This document shows positions 13,701 to 25,700 of a stretch of DNA of 64,000 bases, in pieces; positions within the stretch are counted from its first letter, which is position 1, and each line of letters opens with the position of its first letter. The stretch spans positions 20,499,818-20,563,817 of the forward strand of contig JAYGXS010000001.1 in NCBI GenBank assembly GCA_036362985.1. Reading direction: 5' to 3'. This stretch comes from Ligula intestinalis (Eukaryota; Platyhelminthes; Cestoda; Diphyllobothriidea; Diphyllobothriidae). The notes beneath the pieces were generated by a model that was not told the origin of the DNA, did not search any database, and was given only the letters and a program-made list of their open reading frames with translations. Made by a program: the position numbers and the translations under genes.

Positions 13701-16700
13701 GATAGCCACCCAAAAGGACCGGGGGACGATAACCTCGTTTCTCCTTGACAACGAATCTCTGGTGGAGATGCTGGAAGCCTGTCAACAGGTAGATCCGCGA
13801 GAGAAGAGGCAACAGCTTATTGTTATGGCTGTGATCATGCCTGATCTAGCCGGCCTCAATGATGTCACGAACGGTACCTCTCCATGCGTGGCGATTGGCG
13901 GCAGCGGATCTCGAAAGCTCCACCCAGTCCATTCTCCAGCGACGGAGGCCGAAGATAAAAGGTCCAAGCACTGCTTCCATGTCTTGATGGACGGTGTCTA
14001 GCCAAGCCTTCAATTGCCCTCCTCTTCGACGTTTCCAGGTGGGCTGCGGTGCCGGGTCGAGGGAAGCATAGGTAAGCTCGCGGGGCGGACGACGAAGAAC
14101 GTGTCCAAACCACCTCAGTCGCCTTTCTTGAATGGCTTGAAATATCCTCGTGATACGATCGCAGTGGATGCGAACTGTCTCATTTGAGATGAAGTCGCTA
14201 TACTTAACTCGCAGGATCGTCCTCAGGCACTGGTGGTCAAAGACCTCCAGTCTTCGCTCATCATCAGCGCGCACAGCCCAGCATTCACATCCATAGAGGA
14301 GGACTGACCGGATGGATGCACGGTATACACTAATCTTCGTGGCGATGGAGATGTTACGTCGGATCCATAGGCGCTTTCGAAAGATTGAGAAAACCCAGCG
14401 AGCAGCATCGATATGGGAGACAATGTCGTCCTTGCTCTGCCCATTCGATAGCAGCCTAGCCCCGAGGTATTTAAAGCTGTCTACTTCTTCAAGTTGATGG
14501 CCATAAATTCCCAGGGGTGCCTTTTCCTGGTCAAAGATGCAGCTCGAGAACAACTTCGTCTTTCCGGAATTTATGAACATGCCTACCGACATAGCGATCT
14601 CATTTAACGGCGACACTACTGACCGTAAACCATCAAAGTTTGAGGCTAACAGCGCAATATCATCGGCGTAGTCAAGGTCAGTTAGTCGGCATCCGAGTGC
14701 AAGTTCAACACCGTCCTCTTTATTTAGGGTTTTGCTCAGAATCCAGTCAATGACGTAGTTAAACAGAATGGGCGAAAGGACGCAGGCCCGTCGGACACCA
14801 GACCGGATATCGAACGAATGAGAGAGATTGTTGTGGACCAGGACTCGTGCGGTGGTAGACCCATAGTAGGCCTTAGTCATCGCAATGAGTTTGGTTGGCA
14901 TTCCATCCAGTTTCATTATTCGCCACAGGGACTCACGATGGATGGAATTGAATGCGGCGGCAAAGTCGACGAAGTAAACGGCCGTCGGTTGCTGGTTGCT
15001 ATGGCAGAATTCTAGAGTGCGCCTCAGTGTGAATATTTGATCCGCACATCCACGCCCAGCTCGGAATCCGGCTTGGTTGGGTCGTGTCCTGGAGTCACGT
15101 ACAGACCGGAAGCGCCTGAGAAGAACAACAGCGAAGATCTTTGCAGCAACATCGATAAGACTTCTGCCACGGTAGTTCTCGCATCTTGTCTTATCTCCCT
15201 TCTTGTGGACAGGTACAAGGATACCTGAGCCCCAGTCATCGGGAACGGTCTCGTATCGCCACGCCTGTAAAATCACCTCATGGAGCCGAGGAGCCAGGAT
15301 GTCGACACAGGACTTGTAGATTTCTGCAGGAATACCGTCCTCTCCGCAAGCCTGGTTGTTGCGTAGCCTCTGCATTGCATCGGTAACTTCGTCTTCGGAA
15401 GGGATGTCACACGACACTGCGTAGGCAGGAGAGGATTTAAACTCCGCTGTGGAGGAGTTTGAGGGTGTGATGGGTTGTTCTTCAAAGTTCAGGAGGTGCT
15501 CGAAGTGTTCACGCCAGCAATCGGCTTTGGCCGAGTTGTCAGCACTAAAACCTCCATTCACATCGCGAACAGAATCACAGTGTCGGGAGCCTACCACTAA
15601 CCTGGTGGATTATTTGGTACAATTTTAGAGTGTCACCAACATTTGAGGCCTGCTCCACAGAAGTCGCCGTTTCGGACCAAAACTTCTGCCGGTCATCTCT
15701 AGCCGACTTTGCTGTCAGCTTTCGAAGTCGGCAGAAGGAGGCATCGTTGCGGGACCTGGGTCGAGTCGTCTCGGCCGACAGCTGCAGGGTTCTTCCGCTG
15801 ATCCAGTCATTGTGGTGCCGATGAGTGAATCCGATAATTTTCTCAGCTGCCCCATAGATGGATTTCTTCAGTGATGGCCACTTGCTACCGCCCTTGTTGT
15901 CAGCCTGGGTCGTAAGACGAGACCGGATTTCTTTGCTTAGGGCCTCGGTAGTGTTGGTTTGCCGGAGCTTTGTGACATCAAGGCGTCTCGCAAGTGGCAT
16001 TTTGGGCGCAGATGAGAGGTGAACCTTCAGGCGCGTGCTAACGAGAGCGTGGTCAGACCCGTAGACGTTACCAGTTTCGGCACCCCGCATCGACCTGCTA
16101 TCGTGGACCCAGCTGCGAAACCGTGAACCAACAAGAATGCAATCGATCTGACTGGCGGTACGGCCATCGTTCGAATACCAAGTCAGTAGATGTTTGTGAC
16201 GATGCTGAAAGCATGTGTTGGTAACAAACAGTCGGTTCTGTTCGGCAAACTGCCGAGTCCAAAAAGACCAAGAAGGTGGCTGTTTGTCGGGTCACCGGGC
16301 CCAGTCCGGCCATTCCAGTCCCCGACAAAAATTAGCAGATCTCGACGAGAGAGTCGTTGAGCTAGCTCCTGCAGCTGCGAGTAGAAATTATCTTTCTCTT
16401 GCTGTTCAGCCGCCGACGTAGGTGCATGCACAGATACGACCGAGATGTTCGTAAAATGGCCTTTTAGTCGAACATAGGCCATTCGGTCGTTGACTGGTTC
16501 CCATGCTAGTAGTGCACGGTTAGCTTCTTCCGAGAGGGCAATAGCCACACCGTGTCTACCAGATTACTCACTCGGACCGCTGTGATACAAGGTGAAATAA
16601 GAATCGACCCCCGGGCGCCTGAGTCGGGGAGTCAGACCTCTGACAAGCAACAGACATCCACGTGATATTCACGGAGACTGCGCTGTCAGACTTTGAGTAC

Positions 16701-19700
16701 CAGGTTCCAGAAATGTTCCGATACCAATACCAAGAGTCCGTTTTTTTGTTTAGCAAGCCAGCTTGCACATTATTCGCCCGCACCACCGGACAAGGGTTAC
16801 GGAACGCGTCGGTTCCCGCGGACGCCGGAGCAGTGGTCGTAGTAAGGTAAGGAGACATCATAAGGTTTCTTGGGAATTTTGAATACAGGTGGGTCCCCAA
16901 CGGCCGCGCGGATTCTTTGTTCGAGGTTGTCTATTCTAGTTTTTTGGCTCAAGAACCTAACCACAAGGCAGTGGTGTTGGTGGCAAGCAAACCTATTTAA
17001 TGGCGGTTCACGCTCGCCATGTCACAGTGTTGTTATTGGGCCTTGCGGCATTTTATAAGGCAGTCGTTGCGCCAGACCTCAGCCCACCGCGCCCTGGTAA
17101 CACTGTCGCTGCTGCGTCCGCGACTGCTTATTCGCCAGACCCGGGAGCCTGCTTATTTCGCAGCTAACCTTAACTGAAGGCCGCGCCACTATCCGCTACC
17201 CGTGGACGCGCCAGGTAGCCTGCAGCTTGGCTAACGGGTAACCCTCCTTTCCCAGGTAACCCGCCTTCATCTAGCAACAGCTTCCTTGTGGAGTGCTCGA
17301 ATAGACGGCCGGACGTTGCGGCAGGGCTCGGGAGCGCAGCAACGGTGATGATTTGGATGGCCGGGTTGCGATCAACTCCACCAGAACTGCTGGCTAAGGA
17401 GAGTGTTGTGATGGGCGACCGGTAAAACAGAAACCTCCGCATGAAGATGATCTATAGGCGACATTTTATAGCAACCCGTGATCGTGCAGAGGGCAGCGTT
17501 CTGTGCTGACTGGAGGCGGCGGAGGCTGGAAGAGCTCATCGTAGGAGACCAGATTGATGCCGCATAAGTGAGGTGCGGCTTGGCCAGCGCCTTGAAAGCA
17601 GTCGACAAAGTGTCTTTCGCGCAGCCCTAGGATGTGCCTGCTAGAACCTTGAGGACCTTGGTGCAGTGGCTTACTTTGCTTGTTGCCTCCCTGGCATGGT
17701 CTGCGAACGTGAAAAGCGGATCAAAACGCATGCCAAGGAGTTTGGGCTTGCGGACGAGTGGTAAGGACGCCCCGTTGATGGTGATGACCGGGTGACGATT
17801 AAACTCCTTCGGATCAAGCGTGAAAACGGTTACGGACGACTTGGCTGCCGTGATCGTCATTCCGCGCTGGGTGAGGAAGTTTTAGACAACAGGCATGAAC
17901 TCCATGAGGAGCTGTGCAGCCTGATCGACGTCATGGTGCCGGCAAAAGAACGTAACGTCGTTTGCGTAGGATACCACTTGCACAGGTGCCCGAGGGAGTG
18001 GGAGCTCTCACATGTAGACATTAAAGAGCGTCGGGCTGAGCACAGAGCCTTGAGGGACGCTACAGGTCTGCTTACGGGGCTTAGAGAGAGCGCCCCGGAA
18101 AAGGACACGATCATGACGGCCACGGATGTAAGCCGCCAGCCATCGTACCAGGCCAGTTGGGACGTTCAGCGAGACCAAGTCCTGCAGGAGCTGATCGTGG
18201 CGGACGCAGTGAAAGGCTCGTGACAGGTCAATTGAGACTGCCACAGTCCGCGAAGTGGGCTTCTGTTGATTGAAGACCTCGAGGATAGCGTCGCTGAGCT
18301 CGAAAAGCGCCGTTGTAGTCCGACGACCCGATCAGAAACCATGCTGGTGGCAAGATAGTTCCTCCACAGACGTCAGAATTGGGTAGACGAGCCGTTCCAG
18401 GATCTTCGCCAACAGACTGAGGAGGGCAATTGGGCGATAAGAGGTCTCTAGGCAGGGGTTTTTGCCCGCTTTGACCAGGGGGATAGTGATCGACTGGCGC
18501 CAGCAATCAGGGATGATTGAAGTTCCTAGTGAAAGGCTAAAGAGGGCGGCAAGGTAGGCCGATGTGGCGCACATGGATAGGCGCCAGACCATCTGGTCCT
18601 AAGGCTTTCGAAGCTCTCGTTTTCTTGCCGAAAAGCAAATGTCTGGGGGCGGGGCTTTATGGAGGAGACGAAGAAGGGAGCGCTGGCTTTTGGGACTGGG
18701 CGCCGAGCGGGAGGAGATTAGCTTGATCATCTTCGTGGCGATCATATCGTTGTTGGAAATGAACTTGCCGTCCCCGTAGCTAATAAACTGGTTAGCTGTA
18801 TCAGCCTGGGGGTTTGGTCAGGTTGCGTAAAAGCTTCCAAGTGGCAGCTGAGTTGCCGCTGAAATTGCAATCTGAAACTAGTTCATGCCAGCGTTGGCGT
18901 TTACCATCGTTGATAGTCTTAGTGATTAAGCCATTCAGTTCGCCAACGCGCGAGTCACTGGCATCACGCGCTCGTATTTAGTCTCGTTCCAGGCGGGAGG
19001 CTTCGGGCGGATAGTTAGGACGGAGAAGGGGAATGCGGCCGTTAGGGATGTGGTGACTTCCTGCTGCCAGGAGTAGTCGACGAAGGGCTCGCTCCGCCGT
19101 GTGGACACAGGTGGGAGGCGGTAGGCCATCGATCTCGGCTTCGCATTCGTTCGTGAACGCTGCCCAATTGGCTTTCTTGAAATTAATGAAGTGCTGGTTG
19201 GGGGCCTTGATACGCTCGGCGGCGGTGGCCAATTCGAGCACAATCGGGAGGTAGTCTCTACCCAGGCTGATTTCCGTGTTCTACATGGTGGAGGCTACTA
19301 GGCTGAGACTGGCGAGGGAAACATCGGGCGAGCTGGAAGCGCCGTCGGTCGGGAGCCGCGTTTGGCTGTTCTCCTTGAGAACGGCAAAGGGGGCGTGTTC
19401 TATTTGATCAGCCAGAGCATCTCGGGGGTCGGCTGCCAAGTTAGAGCACCACAGGTCATGGTGAGCGTTGAAGTCACCTAGCACCAAACTGTCTCCAGAA
19501 GGTAAGTAGGGAGCGATAGAGGCGGTGAAACCCGGAGGACAACTGGAAGTTGGAGGGATGTACACGTCCACGACGGTTAGCGGCGCCGGCCCAATGTCAA
19601 GGGAAATCGCCAGTACTTCCATGGGTTTGGCTCCAAGCAGGGGTAGCTGGTGATGGGCAATGGATTTTTCCACCAGGAAGGCCAAACCTCCGCCTTTGTT

Positions 19701-22700
19701 GCGGCCGCGTTCGCGACGGACAATCGTGTAATCGGCACGGGAAGGGACCTTATTGGAGTTAAACCACTTTGTCTCTTGGATAGCCGCCACAGCTATGCTG
19801 TGCGAGCGCATGAAGGCCAGGAGCTGGTCAAGCTTCCCAAGGAGGCCGTTGGCGTTGAATTGTAAGATCTTAAGACCAGGTGGTGAGGCAAGGTCGGAGA
19901 CCAGAGGATTTGGGTTCAGGACAGGACGGGCTGGAGGCATGGAGATCGGTGGGGATACGGGACAGCTGGGACACGCGAAGGTGGGTGACCAATCGGCAGC
20001 CGTGGCGAAGCCACTGCAGCGGAGATAGCACCAACCATCGCAGGAGCCGCAACGTACAGACCAGTCGTGGCGGCCCATGCGGACTCGGCACAACGAGCAG
20101 TACTAGAGAGGTCCAACGTTGGCCTCAATTTCGGCGGCGAGGAGGAGGAGTCGGAGCAGCGTGGCCGTGAGGGGCTGTTCTGTCATCAAAAACACAGATT
20201 GGGCGGAGGGGAGAGTTGATCCAACGTAGGGAGATGGGTGTAGTAGACCTTGGCCGCCAGGAGGGCGGGTGGGAACGCGGTTCATAGACGCGTCTGCTTA
20301 GGTTCGCCAGAAAAAATTAGTCATATACCTTTGAACAAGGCAAAGATCACGAGATTAGCAGAATTTAAGGACGTCATAAAATTTCATCAACTCTTATTCG
20401 GCTGCAGACGGTCTGTCGGCTTACCATGCGCCCACATCAGAAACAATTAGTCATAGATGTGTGCGCATGGTGAGCGGACAGACCGTCTGCAGCTGAATAA
20501 GAGTTGATAAAATTTTATAACGTCCTTAAATTCTGCTAATCTCGTGATCTTTGCCTTGTTGAAAGGTATATGGATTAAACGTGTAAACGCCAGGTTCCGT
20601 TTGTAAGTTTCCAATTGCAACGTATTAGCCACGCAATGTTCATAGTTCACCAGCGGATAGGCAGTAGTATATGCATATTACTTTAGATTTATCTGCCAAG
20701 CTACCAAGGCACGTGCACAGGTCTTGACGCCAGCAAATGGCACGCCGACCGGCATTTTTCTACATGTACATGACCGAATTTTGAGTAGTCATGACGACGC
20801 CATCTAGAGCGTCTGGCGCGTCGCCATGGCTGTATGCGTTGCTTTCAGCCCATGTGGCTGTCTCTTACTCACGCCCTGTTCTCACCCTCGTGCTGTGTTC
20901 ATCGAGCTAGACCGCTGGAGTGATTGTGCGTGTGTGTGTGTTTCGTGGGCAAGAACGATGCTATCTGTCGGTTCTGCCCATCAGTCCTCGTGCTCTTTGT
21001 CCAGCCGGGCTTATTTCGCAACTGAATCATTTCTGCTCTTCTCTGACTACATAGTTGATATAACTAGGCCATAAATGTCGTTGCCAGTGGCCACTTCTGA
21101 TGCTGTCAAATCCAAGTTCTAGTTTTTGACGGGCAGAAAGGACCACCTAGTACGAAAACTCTAGATGTGGGCGGATGAGCATTGCCTAAAATGAATGAAA
21201 TCCCTTCAGATTACTGTAGATTTCTTATCTCAAAAAATGTCAAGCGAAATCCTGTATTGGATTTTCTATTCGAGCAAATTAATCAAGTAGGATTGTACTA
21301 TTAATTATCCTTCATCCTAATCTCAAGATGCTTCAGTCACAATGAGACGCCGGCTTTGGTGCAAGCGTCTTTTTGACAGCCCGCAAAATTCATACTCTGT
21401 GTATGAATTAATATGTATTTATCTTGTCTTGTTGGTTTTTGATGCTCCTACAAATTCAAGCACAGTTTCCAGGAAAAACTGCACAAACATATTCTTTCTT
21501 ATAGTTTATTTTTACAGAAAATTCCGCTTTCTTCAAAATTTACGCTTAAAGCAATAGTATATTTCCATTTTAGAAAAGTTTCCTACTGTGAGATTTTTTA
21601 AGACCCTTGAAATGTCCATCTACAAAGCATCGTGTCAGTCTTTTTATCAGTGTTGCCCATAAAATATGCAACATGATCTACGTCCATTGCAAAATTTTAG
21701 GAGCCTATGTGACCTGCTCCCCGTGGCGTAGACATATATGTGTAATTTTCCTTAGAAATAGTTTACACGGTGTAGTTTGGAAAGCTTGGATGCAAGTACA
21801 GCAGTCGCCGTAAATCGCGCAGCTAGCCGACATATGCGAAAGATTGATGCTCTTTCGCTTATCAGCATTGGCTCAGGTTGTGATACTGATTATCGTGTAG
21901 TCTATCATGAAGTTATTTCAGTCATGATATGATGCGGATTTTTTTAACGAGCTTCGTTCTGACCACTAGCTAAACGTATGTACTATAAAAAGTAAATGTC
22001 TAAATAGTATGCGTTTTTACCTTTATAAAGTCAAATATATTTTATGGAAAACATGCACGAAAAATAATTATTTTTGAACTCATTTTGCAGCAAATTAACC
22101 TTTAAATTATGCTTAAATAAAGGGTATCTTTCGGTTTTAAAAAAAGCCACTCAATTGCCGAATAATTTTCTAACCTACTAACTGTTACACTCGAATTCAG
22201 GGTTTGAAAACTGCGCACTGTGTACATCCTATTTAAGGAAAAGTACGTTTTCGCCTACAGTTTAAGGAAGAAGTCACATAGCTGTCAGTATAGATAGCAT
22301 TACTAAATTGACGGATACGATGTATTATGAATAAACACCTTAAAATTGGGAAAAAGCTCATAATTAGCAACTTTTTTAAAACCGAAAGATACCCTTTCTT
22401 CGAGTATAACATTTAAAGAAGGCGTAATTTGCTATCAACTAAGTACAAGCAATACTTTTTTGTGCATTTTCTCAATGAAATATATTTGAATTTATCAAGG
22501 CAGCCAAAATCAATGATAAAAACGCATGCTATTTAAATAGTTATATTTTACAGCATATACGTTTTTTAGCGCACCAATGAATAACTGTATTGTTAATAGC
22601 GCCTGCACCAGAAAATTGGACAAACCATAATGTGTGCACACTCCTGTCATTAGTAAATGGAATATAAAAGTGTGGTGTTTTAGCATTCCTGAAAGATTTA

Positions 22701-25700
22701 AAGTTTTATTTAATTTGAGACTTTTCGATAGCCGACAAATGTCTATGCGTTGATATACTGCTTTTTTGTGTGTGCTGCGGCTCTGATCAGCGTCGCATAA
22801 ATTTACGTTTAATTCCACCTAGAGGCACAGTAATAGTAACGGCTAGTTGGAGGTTGTTCGATGAATGACAAACATGACCGGAATACACTGGATAAGGGAA
22901 ATAAGCAGATAGTGCTTTATACGATTTTAATAGTCTAGTGCAGTGCAAGTGCAAGCACTAATGTTTACGGCGTTGGAATTCTGATCAATAGCTCGCTGCT
23001 TCAAGCTTCAAGTGATGCATCATCCGCAGTTGATTATGACGGGCTGATGACGGCTAATGAGCTAGAATTGGCCATTTTTAGTATTATACCATTTTTTGTC
23101 ATCCTCAGTCCATCTGCAAACTTCTGAGTTAGTGTAACCGGCCGTAGTTGCCGGACCTGCCGCCTAGATGCTGGCAGGTGCTCGCATAATATTCCATACT
23201 CTCACATCGGTTATGAACAGCTTAAGCCACAGACACCCGTCTAGGGTCAGTGAGGTATGACTTTCAAGTGCCGGATGTGCCGACGGTAACGCCTCTGATT
23301 TATTTTCATTTTTACAGGCAACGAGTTTGTTGACGCGTGTCGTCCTCGAACAGTTTCCGTTTTTTGTTTTCCTACATTAATCGCCACCTTTATTGCACTT
23401 CAGAAAGGAGAAGAAAGTTCTTGCCGATTATCATCGCACTCTACAGTCAATGCCGAATAAACGGGATCGGGAGGAAATCGAACGGTTAAAACAACAGGCA
23501 AGTAAATGTTGCGTATGCCAGCTTCCATTTCCGAAAACCAGTTTTGTTGAGGATTGAATTTTTAGGGCGGGGAACATGGTCGGGGGATTCCTTACTTTGT
23601 TTCATTGAATTTCGAAATCAACCCACTCCCCAACTCAAACTTTCATCACTTATAACAGAGCAGAGCGTGTGTTCTCAAGTCCTGCGCTTGTCTGGTATTA
23701 ACCATTGCTAATTTGGCCCGTTCTTCAGGGTTAACTTAAGGATGACTTGACTGGCAGGGTTCAGATCGAACCTCAGTCGTCTCTAACTCCTTGTGACGGT
23801 ATGTAGGAACGCCTTAGCTGTCAGGCCACTCTGTTTATGAACTAGCGCTTATTGCTGTGACCGTTTTTCTTTTTGATGGCAGGTGCCTGCCATATGCAAA
23901 GTAATTGCTATGTAGCTCGTGCAATTTGGTGGATGAACAGGTCTTTACAACCTTTACCTGTAATCCGTACAATGATTGCCCGTAACCCAACTTTCCTCCT
24001 GTTGAGCTGTTTGCTTCCGCAACTTCCATGCGACTGAGAGTTGTAAAGACTTCACTATCCAAGTGTTGAACAGTATGCATCGGTCTTTGACCTCTGACCT
24101 ACCTTCAGCCGAAGCATGTGGCAGGATGCTGGTTGGGGTACTCCAGACGAACATCACTCTTGCGTTAAACGTCAACTAGGATCACGCAAGCCTGCGACAC
24201 GCATAAAGCAGTTGTTTTATACCACGCATTACAGTGCATCGAATCTTATATCCAGTCTTCTTGATTCCGACTAGCTTGGGGATGAAGCAAATATACAGCT
24301 GGCCATGTGAATGCCTGATTTATGACATTTATCGGGTCCCCTTCAGGAGTCACAATGAATCCTTCACGCGAAAAGTCTCCTCAATGTGAGCTACGGTTTG
24401 GGGGGGACAGGTGGGTCAGCCGTGTTGTGGATAGCTTAGGTTGGGGTCTGTATGTCGGATCAACCAATACCTCCAGTACCAAATTCTCATTAATAGAGCA
24501 GAATGCATACGAGAATAAAAATCAAAGCCGGCTTCACTGTTATCTAACTCACACAAGTCAGTGTTCTTCCTTCTCCTCCTCCTCCTCCTCCTCCAGTGCT
24601 TGTCCTCATGGAGAAACAATCGAACCTGGCTTATTCATTTTTCTTTATTGTTTTCCTTGTGCACACGCGTTCGTAAGCCCGCTTAATTAAACAGTTCTCT
24701 CTTACTGTTTCACAGATTTCCGATCTACAAACGGAGGCAGCACTGCGAGAAACGCGCCTGCAAAGTCAGTTAACTCGACAACGGACGCGTATAGAAGAAA
24801 TGGCGAATGAGAAGACGGAACTCCTTGAGCGTATTAAGCGGCTTGAGCAAACCAGACTGACTCTCCAAACCAGTCTGTTGGAAGAGAGAGCTCAGCGGCA
24901 CCTCAGTCGGAGCTGTCAGGGAGTACGAGAGGCTGATTCTTATGGGGCATCTTCTACAGTGAGTTACCTCTTCGTTGACCATTGCTTGAGACTTTTAGCC
25001 TACATTGACATGCCTTTACCTCTAGCCCATATCAATGGAAATTCGGTAATTTGAACAACTATCGTCGTAAATTTTGGCTTTCGCTCCAAGTTCTCAAATA
25101 AAGCATCGGAATTCTGCTTTTTTTTCGCCAGTAGACTTCCCTGGTGGTGTATAGGATGTGTCAATTGAGAAATATCATTGACAGAGCCTTCGGAGACCAA
25201 AACGATTGATCTTAGCTTATTTTTATTTGTCGGACAGTCATGCTCAGTCCCAGCTCGCGGAAACCCGCGGTTGGATCTCGAGATTAGCTTTCCATTTCGC
25301 AGGACCATCGCACCCCCGTATGCACCCGTGATCTAAGCAGTTGACTTTCTGGTCAAATGGCAGGCTGGTTTCTAGTTCGAATATCCTCTAGGGTCTGGAT
25401 GTGGCTGACTGATTATGACACCTTAGTGTGCCCCCTAACCGAGCTGCGCATTAGATACGCTGGAACGACACAGGGTAGGGCAGAATTTATTAAGGTTGTG
25501 TCCCGAGAAAAAAACTGTACATAGGAGAAGGACGTGGTGGTACGCGCAGGGGTGGCCGCACCATCGTCTGCGCCGGATCCCGTCTCTGATCTTCCTAACT
25601 CTGTCTTGAAACTGGGCCCAGGGAAGAGATATTTGCTGCGCAAGTCTCCTGTCACTTGAAACTAATTCACGCCCAAGTCACCGTCCTTGCACCACCCTGT

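Larger units (their letters stand above)
13389..20309 (-). mobile_element. Jockey/CR1-like LINE, interrupted by an RTE-like LINE
   Basis: The minus-strand order from the right is: Cys-rich N-terminal segment and apurinic-type endonuclease (20093-19281), reverse transcriptase pieces (about 18600-17400), then after a 3455-bp insertion the 3' end (13812-13389). RT pieces include [39 protein letters not shown] and [16 protein letters not shown]. Multiple frame changes make it non-functional. The pieces on the two sides of the insertion join cleanly across GCAACAGCTT. A near-match GAAA[C/A]AATTAGT at 13377-13388 and 20310-20321 may be its own target duplication. Confidence 0.85.
3749..23403 (+). 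other. CENPJ intron 2, about 19.7 kb, transposon-filled
   Basis: The donor is GTGAGT and the acceptor CAG, with phase-compatible exons on both sides. It contains a foldback element split by an RTE-like LINE (about 4.2-9.6 kb), a nested pair of LINEs (13.4-20.3 kb), a palindrome at 20.3 kb and a second foldback element (21.8-22.6 kb). Segments around 10.0-12.1 kb, 20.6-21.8 kb and 22.6-23.4 kb show no recognisable gene. Confidence 0.85.
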
